Positions 38,644-48,121 of a DNA stretch of 56,776 bases are shown one piece after another. The notes beneath the pieces are model-generated. The model saw only the letters and a list, made by a program, of their open reading frames with translations. It was not told the origin of the DNA and did no database searches. Position numbers and translations under genes: made by a program. Origin of the DNA: Duncaniella sp. (GTDB lineage: Bacteria > Bacteroidota > Bacteroidia > Bacteroidales > Muribaculaceae). The stretch spans positions 1 through 56,776 of the forward strand of contig JAIDSW010000076.1 of the NCBI GenBank assembly GCA_029061025.1, read 5' to 3'. The first letter of the stretch is position 1, and every line of letters starts with the position of its first letter.

Positions 38644-39027
38644 TCAGGGAATGATAGTGCCTGAGAATGTCAGTTTCTGGCGTGAATTTCCGGCATTGGT
38701 CTTGACCTTGACCACACGCTCAAATTCACCCGAGCGGCCTCGGGGATCAAACGTGATGGAAATCTCTCCCTCCTTGCCGGGCTGAACGGGCATCTTGGGA
38801 TAGGATGGCACGGTGCAGCCGCAGCCGCCGTTGGATACGGATACTATCACGAGTGGTTTGTCGCCCGTGTTGGTAAACTTATATGTCGCGGTCACCTTAC
38901 CTCCGTTGGCACGGATGGTGCCGAAATCATGACTCACAGCCTCAAATTTTATCTCGGCTTTGGATTTTGCTTCGGTTACAAAAGCCGTAAACATCACGGC
39001 AAAGAGGAGAAAAAGTATTTTTTTCAT
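38644..39027 (-). CDS. DUF1573 domain-containing protein (short)
   Basis: FEAVSHDFGTIRANGGKVTATYKFTNTGDKPLVIVSVSNGGCGCTVPSYPKMPVQPG. Confidence 0.93.
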   Translation of the reverse strand: MKKILFLLFAVMFTAFVTEAKSKAEIKFEAVSHDFGTIRANGGKVTATYKFTNTGDKPLVIVSVSNGGCGCTVPSYPKMPVQPGKEGEISITFDPRGRSGEFERVVKVKTNAGNSRQKLTFSGTIIP

Positions 39028-39057
39028 CTTAAAAATTTGGTTAATCTTGATTAAAAA

Positions 39058-40245
39058 TCACAGACCTGCTTTCACTAAAGCCTCGCGCAACTGGTCAAGG
39101 GCGGCAATGATGGTGTGACGCGGGGCGGCGACATTGAACCTCATGAAGCCGTCGCCTTCGTGGCCGAACATAGCTCCGTCGTTGAGAGCCAGACGCGCAC
39201 GGTTGACAAACAGGTCGATCAATCCGTCATGATCCAGTCCCAGTCCGCGGCAGTCAAGCCATATCAGGAATGAAGCTTCGGGGGCCACGGCCTTGATGCG
39301 CGGCATATGTTCGCGGCAATATTCCTGTACGGCAGCGATATTGTCCTCGATATATTTCAGCGCCTCATCGAGCCAGTCCTCGGCGTGGTTATATGCGGCC
39401 ACGGTACCTACCACGGCCATCATCGTGGGCTCGCCGAATTCATTTACCTCCATCCATTCATAAAATTCCTTGCGCAGCTTCTCATCGGCTATCGCTATCC
39501 ATGAACTCGACAATCCGGGTATATTGAATGTCTTTGACGGAGCGCCAAGCGCTATACCCGTCATGCGGGCTTCCTCACATGTGTCGAGATAAGGATAATG
39601 CTTGCGGCCATGCAGCATCAGGTCACCGTGAATCTCATCCGACACCACCTTCACGCCATATTTCGCCGCCAGACGAGCCACACTTGCAAGCGTGTCGCGG
39701 CTCCACTGCAGGCCTATAGGATTGTGAGGATTACAGAGTATCATCATGGCGGGATGCTCCTCGGCAAATATCTTCTCGAGACCTTCGAGATCCATCGAAT
39801 AATTATCGTCGGCATCACACACGAGCGGATTTTCCACCGTCACGCGGCCGTTTCCGTCGATGAGGCGGCGGAAAGGATGATATACCGGCGGCTGAATCAC
39901 TATCTTATCGCCCTTGCGGGTAAAGAAATTGATAATATAGCCTATACCTCTCACCACGCCGGGAGTAAATGTGAGCATCTCGCGCGTCACCCTCCACCCG
40001 TGGCGGCGGTCGAGCCACGATATTATGGAATTCCAGTATTCATCGGGCACGGCGGCATAGCCGTAGACCGGATGCGATGCGCGCTTCAGGAGCGCGTCGG
40101 TGATAGCGGGATGGGTGGGGAAGTCCATGTCGGCGATCCACATGGCGCGTATATCATCGCGGCCAAACATCGGCAGCAGTGCGTCGGTCTTCATGCAGCC
40201 TGTGTGGCAGCGGTCTATTTCCCGGTCAAAATCGTAGTGGTTCAT
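39058..40245 (-). CDS. MalY/PatB family aminotransferase (paralog 2)
   Basis: DDIRAMWIADMDFPTHPAI, LCNPHNPIGLQW, APSKTFNIPGLSSSWIAI. Confidence 0.94.
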   Translation of the reverse strand: MNHYDFDREIDRCHTGCMKTDALLPMFGRDDIRAMWIADMDFPTHPAITDALLKRASHPVYGYAAVPDEYWNSIISWLDRRHGWRVTREMLTFTPGVVRGIGYIINFFTRKGDKIVIQPPVYHPFRRLIDGNGRVTVENPLVCDADDNYSMDLEGLEKIFAEEHPAMMILCNPHNPIGLQWSRDTLASVARLAAKYGVKVVSDEIHGDLMLHGRKHYPYLDTCEEARMTGIALGAPSKTFNIPGLSSSWIAIADEKLRKEFYEWMEVNEFGEPTMMAVVGTVAAYNHAEDWLDEALKYIEDNIAAVQEYCREHMPRIKAVAPEASFLIWLDCRGLGLDHDGLIDLFVNRARLALNDGAMFGHEGDGFMRFNVAAPRHTIIAALDQLREALVKAGL

Positions 40246-40289
40246 GGTGAGTCAGGATTGAATTTATGAATCACAAAGGTAATACTTTT

Positions 40290-41354
40290 TTACCTTTTCT
40301 TCACCGATTGACCGAGAAATGTGACGCCTATTCGCGAAATGCAGCTGTCAGGGTGCGCGCGCATATAGCGGAATATGATCCAGGGAACATATATACCTGT
40401 CAGGAGCGACAGTAAGCTGTAGATCCACCATGGCAGGGTGACAAAATGACTGAGCACCTGCTGGCTTAATACATTGAAATACCACGACAGCAGGAAGATA
40501 ATATAGTTGGAGCCACGCAGATGGTCAAGCACTCCTATGTGCTTTGATTCAAGAATCTTTGCAAGACTGATATTCATCGCTATACCGAATATAGAGCTGA
40601 AAATCACGAAATCAGTATTCTCCGCGATCAAATACAGCACAGCCCACACCGCTGCCGTAAACACCAAAAACCACATCGATTCCCAAGGTATCGCCCGATC
40701 CACGACTTTCATGTAGCGGGCATACATGAGTCCCAATACGAAATACACTGCAAGACGGCAGGTATCGCTCAGCGAAAACCATGGCTGATGCAGGGCATCG
40801 ATCCAAGGCAGCGCTCCGTAGATCATCACGAGAATAATATATACGGCAAGCTCATTGATTCTGATTCTGCGGGCTATCAGTATCATGCCGTAGGTGATTA
40901 CAAGCAGGGTGAAACTCGTCTGCAGAAACCAGAAAAGCGGAATTATCATCCTGTCGTTTCTCAACAATCCCTCGGCAAGACTTCTCCACGACATCTCAAT
41001 CGCGTCGTCGGCCATACCCGACATCATGGCACGTGGTATAAAAGTGACCACCGTGAGGGTGACAAAGGGCACCATAAGTCGCTTGAGCTTGCCTGCGACA
41101 AAATCGGTCCATCTCACCGCTCCGGTTTTCATCACCACAGTATATCCGAGCAGGAATCCCGATACAAAGATAAACAGCGGCATCCTGAACGAATACATCA
41201 TCCGGTAGATATACGTAGTCTTACCCTCGCATCCATCAGGATACTCGTGCATCGAGTGACCGAGCACTACAAGTATGATACCTATGATCTGAAGATATGA
41301 TACAAACCGCAGAAATCCGGCAGTTCTCTTTTCAGTCAGCACTGACGAAGTCAT
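40290..41354 (-). CDS. Acyltransferase 3-like membrane protein
   Basis: VLGHSMHEYP, SFRMPLFIFVSGFLLGYT, multiple TM helices. Confidence 0.87.
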   Translation of the reverse strand: MTSSVLTEKRTAGFLRFVSYLQIIGIILVVLGHSMHEYPDGCEGKTTYIYRMMYSFRMPLFIFVSGFLLGYTVVMKTGAVRWTDFVAGKLKRLMVPFVTLTVVTFIPRAMMSGMADDAIEMSWRSLAEGLLRNDRMIIPLFWFLQTSFTLLVITYGMILIARRIRINELAVYIILVMIYGALPWIDALHQPWFSLSDTCRLAVYFVLGLMYARYMKVVDRAIPWESMWFLVFTAAVWAVLYLIAENTDFVIFSSIFGIAMNISLAKILESKHIGVLDHLRGSNYIIFLLSWYFNVLSQQVLSHFVTLPWWIYSLLSLLTGIYVPWIIFRYMRAHPDSCISRIGVTFLGQSVKKR

Positions 41355-41977
41355 TTTATTATCTGCCTTATCATTTTCCTCAACACCAGCGGCGATTCCG
41401 GTCCCATATTGAAAATAAGGTCAAGCACTGAGAGTCCGGGAATGAAGCCGAGTCTGTCAGCCCGCACCTGATAATATTCTACAGCGGGATACCGGAAACC
41501 GTCATCATATATATCCGTGACCTGAGTTGATGAATCATGGGGAGCAGGAAGCATAAGTATGCGGCGAATCTCGGCATCTATCGCACTGTTAAGCTCCACC
41601 ACCGGCTGATCTTCCGCAACAAGCAGCGGCAAAAATCGCGGGGCGTAGAATTCAAAGTACGGAGTGCGTCCATAGGCGCTCTCGAGAGCAGTGCGGTGCA
41701 CGTCGGTCCAGTTACCGTGAGCCGACACCTTTATGTCACTCCACCTGGCAGTGGATGCCGATTGAGGTTTGGCCGTGGGTACGGTAAGCCGCAGCGGTCC
41801 GTTGACATCGGCTATCACTGTGCGATGTACGGCCTTCTGCCGCTTGTCGTAGCGCGCATCGTTCATCACCACCGACCCGCTGCTTGCAGCAATGGCGGCA
41901 TAATAATTTATGTCGCCGCAGTAACGCGACGGCACGGCGAGTATACGGTCAGGATAAACTACAAGACGGTTGCGCAT
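41351..41977 (-). CDS. WbqC-like family protein
   Basis: TVPTAKPQS, FEFYAPRFLPLL and overall WbqC pattern, 4 bp overlap with the acyltransferase. Confidence 0.8.
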   Translation of the reverse strand: MRNRLVVYPDRILAVPSRYCGDINYYAAIAASSGSVVMNDARYDKRQKAVHRTVIADVNGPLRLTVPTAKPQSASTARWSDIKVSAHGNWTDVHRTALESAYGRTPYFEFYAPRFLPLLVAEDQPVVELNSAIDAEIRRILMLPAPHDSSTQVTDIYDDGFRYPAVEYYQVRADRLGFIPGLSVLDLIFNMGPESPLVLRKMIRQIIK

Positions 41978-41981
41978 TTTT

Positions 41982-42338
41982 TTATGCTTTCTTTTTCAGC
42001 TTAACCAAATAGGCCGCAACTGTAATGAGAGCAAGGAAAGCAGGAATCCACAGAAGCGGGAGTACATCAGTCATTTCCGTGCAGAAATAAGTGACGGTTA
42101 CTGACAGAGTAAGAGCATAAGGGAAGCCTAAATCAAGAATAAAATCCTTGAGCCCGGATGATTGAGGTATCTTATTACTCAAACATAAACCTGCAATAAG
42201 TCCTGTCACTGACAGAGCAGCCAAACCTATCATCATATATGCCAGTACCAGGTTCCATATCATTCCGATAATTATAAAAGGGAACGCAGCATTAAAAATG
42301 GCACAACACGATACCGTAAGCGCATTGGATTTAAACAT
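41982..42338 (-). CDS. Hypothetical 4-TM membrane protein
   Basis: ORF dominated by TM helices. Confidence 0.65.
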   Translation of the reverse strand: MFKSNALTVSCCAIFNAAFPFIIIGMIWNLVLAYMMIGLAALSVTGLIAGLCLSNKIPQSSGLKDFILDLGFPYALTLSVTVTYFCTEMTDVLPLLWIPAFLALITVAAYLVKLKKKA

Positions 42339-42362
42339 GGTGGCTATGAATTACAGGTAAAG

Positions 42363-43832
42363 TCATTTCGAGGGATTGGCCGAGGTAAAGATGCGGTTCC
42401 AGCGTATTTTGTCAAGGCCTCCTTTATCCTTGTCAAATGACACGAGCACCAGTTCCGGCTTACCTACTATGTGGTCTTCAGGCACGAATCCCCAGTAGCG
42501 GGAGTCGAGCGAGTTGTCGCGGTTGTCACCCATCATGAAGTAATAATCCATGGCAAACGTATAGGTATCGGCCGGTTTGCCGTCAATATAAGCCTTGCCG
42601 TCCTTGAAATATGCATCATGATGACCCTCATAGTTGCGTATGCACCGCTCGTAGGTGAGCCAGTTGTCGTAGGTGAGCGGTATGGTGGCACCTTTCTTGG
42701 GTATCCAGAGTTCGCCGTAATCGGCGCGGGTCCATGTATCGGCTATACCTTCGGGAAACAGGAAATCACCTTCGGGAGCCGGTTGTTTCATGATTTTGCC
42801 TACAGAGCCGGAGGCTGTCATGTCAGCCACCATCTTGTCAGTGAGCGGCGAGAGATATATCGCAGGCACTGACCCATCTTCATTGACCCTGAATCCGAGC
42901 GCCTCTATTCCGGGTATATCGGCGGGAGTCACATTGATGCGGTGACGGTCATCCTCGCTTATACCCCATGAGTCAAACTGCTCGTCGGTAATCGGCGACG
43001 ACGTAGCCTGATAGTAGTAATTGAACTGCGCGTCGGCAGGTTTCACGATTGCTTCGCCATCTATGTAAATCACGCCGTCGGTTATGCTTATGGTTTCGCC
43101 TGGCAATCCCACGGCACGCTTCACATAGTTTTCCCTGCGGTCGACAGGTCGGTAGATAATCTCTCCGAACTGGGCGGGATTTCCATGCACGGTCTCGCGG
43201 CCAAACATGCGCACGAGCGTGTAATAATCGGGATTCTGCATCTTCAGCGCCACCGTATCACCGGCAGGCACATTGAATACCACTATGTCGCCGCGCTCCA
43301 CGCTGCGGAGTCCGGGCAGACGATGGTATTTCCATTGCGGATTTTCGAGATAACTCTTTGTATTGATGATGGGAAGGGTATTTTGCGCGAGAGGGAAATG
43401 GACAGGAGTCATGGGCACACGCGGTCCGTAGACCATCTTGTTGACCCACAGATAGTCGCCTACAAGCAGCGATTTCTCAAGCGACGACGACGGTATCTGA
43501 TAATTCTGACCTACGAATGTAAAGACGAAATACACGAGAATCAAGGCATAGACTATCGCATCTACCCAGCTCATGATACCTTTCACCACCTTGTTATTGG
43601 ATTTCTTCCACCATGTAAAGGGAATATAGCCGGTGATGTAAATATCGAAAAGGAGCAGCCACCACAGGGCCACCCACCAGTTGCCGAGCCATGCCACCCA
43701 CAGGAAGAAAATCAAGGATACTATACCGAATCTTATCCAGCGTCCTTTGGTATTGTTTTTTACACGTGATATGAAATCTTCCTTAAATGATTTCGGGCGG
43801 TTTTCCTGCTGTGTATTATCGTAGGGTGTCAT
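42363..43832 (-). CDS. lepB: Signal peptidase I (large Bacteroidetes form)
   Basis: YQIPSSSLEKSLLVGDYLWVNKMVYGPRVP, ENYVKRAVGLPGETI, MMGDNRDNSLDSRYWGFVPEDHIVGK. Confidence 0.96.
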   Translation of the reverse strand: MTPYDNTQQENRPKSFKEDFISRVKNNTKGRWIRFGIVSLIFFLWVAWLGNWWVALWWLLLFDIYITGYIPFTWWKKSNNKVVKGIMSWVDAIVYALILVYFVFTFVGQNYQIPSSSLEKSLLVGDYLWVNKMVYGPRVPMTPVHFPLAQNTLPIINTKSYLENPQWKYHRLPGLRSVERGDIVVFNVPAGDTVALKMQNPDYYTLVRMFGRETVHGNPAQFGEIIYRPVDRRENYVKRAVGLPGETISITDGVIYIDGEAIVKPADAQFNYYYQATSSPITDEQFDSWGISEDDRHRINVTPADIPGIEALGFRVNEDGSVPAIYLSPLTDKMVADMTASGSVGKIMKQPAPEGDFLFPEGIADTWTRADYGELWIPKKGATIPLTYDNWLTYERCIRNYEGHHDAYFKDGKAYIDGKPADTYTFAMDYYFMMGDNRDNSLDSRYWGFVPEDHIVGKPELVLVSFDKDKGGLDKIRWNRIFTSANPSK

Positions 43833-43837
43833 GTCGA

Positions 43838-44563
43838 TTATAATATGTTAAGCGAGTGAAGCATCTCGGTGATGGTGAAAATACCATGTCGACCGGCAAG
43901 CCATTCGGCAGCCATTACGGCACCGAGGGCAAACCCGTCGCGCGAGCGGGCATCGTGGGTGATCGAGATTGAATCTACTGCCGAGGTCCAGGTTACGGTG
44001 TGTATACCCGGCACTTCGCCGCGACGTTCGCAGCTTACGGGGATTATGCCGTCACCTTCAGCTTCCTCGCTCCAGGCTTTGTAGTCAGGATTTTCTTCCA
44101 TCATCTGCTCAAGAAGAGTGATTGCGGTACCCGACGGGTGGTCGAGTTTATGTATATGATGGGTCTCGCTCAGCGAGGGAGTATACTGAGGGAGTCGGCT
44201 CATCATCGCGGCAAGACGACGGTTAAGTTCCATCATCACATTCACTCCTATCGAGAAATTAGTGGCGGCCAGCAGGGCGCTGTCGTGAGCCAGCACATAT
44301 TCATCCACCTCTTTCTTGCTTCCATACCATCCGGTAGAACCGCACACCACAGGCACGCCGGCCTTTACCGACAGCATGATATTTCTAGCTGCCGACGACG
44401 GATTGGTAAACTCTATCGCCACGTCGGCCTTACGGAACGCCTCCGATTCAAATTTCGATTCCTCGCCGGCATCAATCACGGCAGTGACCTCATGACCGCG
44501 CTCCAGCAGAAAACGCTCGATGGCCTTACCCATCTTGCCATAACCTATGATAGCTGCTTTCAT
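43838..44563 (-). CDS. dapB: 4-hydroxy-tetrahydrodipicolinate reductase
   Basis: AIIGYGKMGKAIERFLLERGHEV, VEFTNPSSAARNI, ETHHIHKLDHPSGTAITL. Confidence 0.95.
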   Translation of the reverse strand: MKAAIIGYGKMGKAIERFLLERGHEVTAVIDAGEESKFESEAFRKADVAIEFTNPSSAARNIMLSVKAGVPVVCGSTGWYGSKKEVDEYVLAHDSALLAATNFSIGVNVMMELNRRLAAMMSRLPQYTPSLSETHHIHKLDHPSGTAITLLEQMMEENPDYKAWSEEAEGDGIIPVSCERRGEVPGIHTVTWTSAVDSISITHDARSRDGFALGAVMAAEWLAGRHGIFTITEMLHSLNIL

Positions 44564-45084
44564 AGCATCTGAAGGGCCTGAAGACTGTCGAGTATCTCCA
44601 TGTGGGAGAGGTTGCGGCGAGCGGATATGGCACGCGCGAAATCTTCGGCCACATTTTTCACTCCGTAATGGGAAAACAGTCGGTTGAGATAATTGAAATC
44701 CTTGTCGAAAAGGCGGTCAAATTCATCTTCGTCAAGACCGCAAGTGTCACGTCCCTCATCAAGAGCTGTAGAGCGTATGAGTTTGTGCAACTCTGAGTTG
44801 ATAGTGAGCTTGTTCTGCACCATGTTACGGCACATAACATTGGAAATCAGCATCACAAGCGAGAGGTTATAGTTGTGAAGCAGTCGGTTCCATGCACTTT
44901 TGGCCGAAAATTCGGGATTTCCCGAGAAATAAAAATCGGCCCGCAAGCGGAGTATATCGCCGGGCTCGCGGTCAATATCTATCGACGTGAGATATTCCTC
45001 GCCGTCAAAAGCCACGAGACCTATAGCCATGCCGGCCGCGCCATAGGCACGGTCAGCATCATCAGTATATCTTAACGGGTTCAT
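44560..45084 (-). CDS. Conserved hypothetical protein
   Basis: ORF with 4 bp overlap with dapB and operonic position. Confidence 0.6.
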   Translation of the reverse strand: MNPLRYTDDADRAYGAAGMAIGLVAFDGEEYLTSIDIDREPGDILRLRADFYFSGNPEFSAKSAWNRLLHNYNLSLVMLISNVMCRNMVQNKLTINSELHKLIRSTALDEGRDTCGLDEDEFDRLFDKDFNYLNRLFSHYGVKNVAEDFARAISARRNLSHMEILDSLQALQML

Positions 45085-45085
45085 A

Positions 45086-47509
45086 TCAGTTTACTACAAG
45101 TATTTTAGCTACTACATCGGCAGCCGATGCAGCGGAATCAGCCTTGGTGGAAGCAAGCACATAATATACGCCGCTCTTAACGCGCGCGCCCGAAAAATTA
45201 CATCCGTCCCACATTGCCATACCGCCTTCCGAAGCTGTCTCGGCCACTACATTCATCGCCGAGTCGCATATCTTGATGCGTGAGTCGGCCATAAGTCCGG
45301 TAATGGTGATCCAGCCGGTATAGTCGGGTGTTACGGGATTGGGATAGGCATATACATCGGAATAATCGGGTCGGGCAGGGGAGGAGTCGGAGCTGTATTC
45401 GGCTACACCGAAAGGTGTGGCCATAAATACTGAATTGCTCGTGGGATGAGCATATACGGCATATACTGTATTTGAGGGCAGCATAGAGTTCTCGGCAGTA
45501 TAATGACCGAGTATTTCATCGCCCGAAGGACTTACCAGATACACACCCGATGCCGTGGTGCCTATCCACTTGCGATTGGAGTTATCTACCGATATTGAGG
45601 TGATGGTTTCCTTTTCAAGCAGGTAGTCGGCCAGATTTGTGCCGTCGTTGCGGGGCACCTTGAGGTGATTGATGCGGAAGTCGGGCGAGGCAAGGGTAGC
45701 TGGATTGGTGATTTCGACCACTCCCTCAAATGTTCCTATCCACACTTTTCCGTCATGATCCTCCGCCATGCACGATGCAAAGGTCAAGTCATAATTTTTA
45801 CCGTCCTGATCGATAAACGAGGTGAGCAGATATGACTTGTCGTCGGTAAAATTTGAATCAGTGCCGCGGGTATCTATAGCAAGCAGCATGGATTTATTTG
45901 GTTGCACAATTACCATGTTGCTTTTCTTTAGAGGCGCTATGGTAACGTCTTTAAACGATGTCATTTCAAATTTCGTGGCATTGACCCAGTCAGAAGAAGT
46001 GACCGACGTAATATTCTTGCGCTTGGCCGCCGGCAATACAAAGAGGTAATTATCCAAAGCATGACAAGCCACCCACAGATTGCCCGCTTTGTCAAACGCC
46101 ATGTTTACCACACGACTTCCCGAGCCGGCAAGATTGGGCAGGGGAGAGTTTTCCCAGTCAAATTTCATGATTTCCTGACCGTCTTTCACCACATACACTC
46201 CTTCCGTACCCGACGACATGTAGAGTATCGAGGAATCATCGGGATCCTCGAGAATATATGTGGGATTCACCAATACAGGGCCATTGCCATTCTGTGTATT
46301 AATCGAGCCTACGTGTTTGGCGCTGACATTTTCAGCCGCCACCGACACAAATTCGCCGGCCTCATACTTATCGGCAAGCTGCACAAGGGTGATACCCTCG
46401 CCCTGTCCTCCCACTCTGAAATTGGAGCGGCCGAGATTGGTGGTATAGAAAGCTTCACCGTCAGTCGACGGTATGATATAGGCCGGGATGTCAACCGTAG
46501 TAGAGGGTGTGGGTTTATATCGGTCGCGGAGCACTTTGTGATTGTCCTTATCGGCAATATACCACTCGGCAATACCGCTTTTACCGGCAACCCATACCTC
46601 ATCAAGACCTTTGCACGTATCGAACAGATCCGAGCCGAAAGCTTCAGGCACAGTACCCTCGTTGATCCAGTTACCCTGCGGACGGGCAAGTGAATAGATA
46701 GTTCCTGCTACATTGGCAAAGTATACCTTGTCGCCGCAATCCTTCAGGGAAGTTACATTGCTTCCTGCGCCTATATAGTTACCTTCATGCTTGACTTCAC
46801 CGGTGGCTCTGTCAAGACGAAACTTTTTCACTACTGACGATTCGGTTCCTCCAAACATTCCGTTCTCAGGATCCATGACAGCAAATGACGTGCAGCCGAT
46901 GTTATCGTCAATTCCGGGCTTGAAATTTTCAAACTTGTTGAATTTGCTACTGCGCGGCAAGGAGTATAATTTCTTATTTGAAAGTATCACGTAATAATCG
47001 GGGAAGAGTACGATCCTGGATATATCCTTATTGAATACACCCGATTCCCTTACCTCGTGGCGCTTGGTGTCATAGTGCACCAGTCCGAAATTGGCGGCAA
47101 CATACATGTTGTCACCGTCAAATACTATGTCGTTGATTACGGGGGGTATGCTGAGCGTGGCATCCTTGATGTCAGGAAGATTCACCACCTCATCGTTGTC
47201 ATAGAGCAGGTCGATATTACCGTTGCCGTAAGCTATGGCAAGATATTTGGCAGCATGATTATAGAAAATGCCTGTCACGTTCACATCCGAGAGTATATTG
47301 CTGCGGTCATAGGCAAGAGCGCCGTCGGCTTTCTTGTCGTAGCCATACAGGAATCCTGAATTTATGTAATATACCCTGTCATTCGAGTCAACTATCTTTG
47401 ACACTTTGGGACCGAAGACCGGATACAGTCTCCATGAACCCACGGCAAGCTGAGCCGAAGCGTTGAGTGAAACTACAGCAATGAGAAGAGCGAGGAGTTT
47501 TTTTATCAT
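45086..47509 (-). CDS. PorZ-like beta-propeller protein with C-terminal sorting-like domain
   Basis: N-terminal VGSWRLYPVFGPKVSKIVDSNDRVYYINSGFLYGYDKK; ILSDVNVTGIFYNHAAKYLAIAYGNGNIDLLYD; C-terminal VYAYPNPVTPDYTGWITITGL. Confidence 0.78.
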   Translation of the reverse strand: MIKKLLALLIAVVSLNASAQLAVGSWRLYPVFGPKVSKIVDSNDRVYYINSGFLYGYDKKADGALAYDRSNILSDVNVTGIFYNHAAKYLAIAYGNGNIDLLYDNDEVVNLPDIKDATLSIPPVINDIVFDGDNMYVAANFGLVHYDTKRHEVRESGVFNKDISRIVLFPDYYVILSNKKLYSLPRSSKFNKFENFKPGIDDNIGCTSFAVMDPENGMFGGTESSVVKKFRLDRATGEVKHEGNYIGAGSNVTSLKDCGDKVYFANVAGTIYSLARPQGNWINEGTVPEAFGSDLFDTCKGLDEVWVAGKSGIAEWYIADKDNHKVLRDRYKPTPSTTVDIPAYIIPSTDGEAFYTTNLGRSNFRVGGQGEGITLVQLADKYEAGEFVSVAAENVSAKHVGSINTQNGNGPVLVNPTYILEDPDDSSILYMSSGTEGVYVVKDGQEIMKFDWENSPLPNLAGSGSRVVNMAFDKAGNLWVACHALDNYLFVLPAAKRKNITSVTSSDWVNATKFEMTSFKDVTIAPLKKSNMVIVQPNKSMLLAIDTRGTDSNFTDDKSYLLTSFIDQDGKNYDLTFASCMAEDHDGKVWIGTFEGVVEITNPATLASPDFRINHLKVPRNDGTNLADYLLEKETITSISVDNSNRKWIGTTASGVYLVSPSGDEILGHYTAENSMLPSNTVYAVYAHPTSNSVFMATPFGVAEYSSDSSPARPDYSDVYAYPNPVTPDYTGWITITGLMADSRIKICDSAMNVVAETASEGGMAMWDGCNFSGARVKSGVYYVLASTKADSAASAADVVAKILVVN

Positions 47510-47513
47510 ATTT

Positions 47514-48089
47514 CTATCTGAATAAAATCTTTAAAAGTTCGGCTGTGGCACGGCCACGGTGAGAAACAGCATTTTTTTCACTGTCGGTCATCTGGGCGAA
47601 TGTCTTGTCGAAACCTTCGGGCATGAACACGGGATCATATCCGAAACCCGATTCGCCACAGCATTCTTCAGTGATTTTTCCTTCCACCTTTCCTTCCACC
47701 ACATACTCCTTACCGCCGAGCTCGAGAGCTATCACGGTCTTGAATCGTGCGGAGCGGTCAGCTGCGTCTTTCATGCGATCGAGCAGCAGGGCCACGTTGG
47801 CTCGGGAATCACATTCGGGTCCCGCATATCGCGCCGAATATACTCCCGGCTCGCCCCCGAGGGCGTCGACCATCAGTCCGGTATCGTCGGCAAAGCAGTC
47901 GCAGCCATATTTTTCGCTCACATGCCGCGCCTTTATGAGGGCGTTACCCTCAAGTGTATCGGCAGTCTCGGGTATATCGTCATGGCAGCCTATATCGGCC
48001 AGCGAGAGTATTTCGATGCGGTCGCCAACTATTTCACGCAGCTCCGAGAGCTTGTGGTGATTATTGGTGGCAAATACTATTGAACTCAT
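47514..48089 (-). CDS. rdgB: RdgB/HAM1 family non-canonical purine NTP pyrophosphatase
   Basis: [65 protein letters not shown]. Confidence 0.97.
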   Translation of the reverse strand: MSSIVFATNNHHKLSELREIVGDRIEILSLADIGCHDDIPETADTLEGNALIKARHVSEKYGCDCFADDTGLMVDALGGEPGVYSARYAGPECDSRANVALLLDRMKDAADRSARFKTVIALELGGKEYVVEGKVEGKITEECCGESGFGYDPVFMPEGFDKTFAQMTDSEKNAVSHRGRATAELLKILFR

Positions 48090-48121
48090 TGAACTATAAC
48101 GCGGTGACAGGTACCTATATT

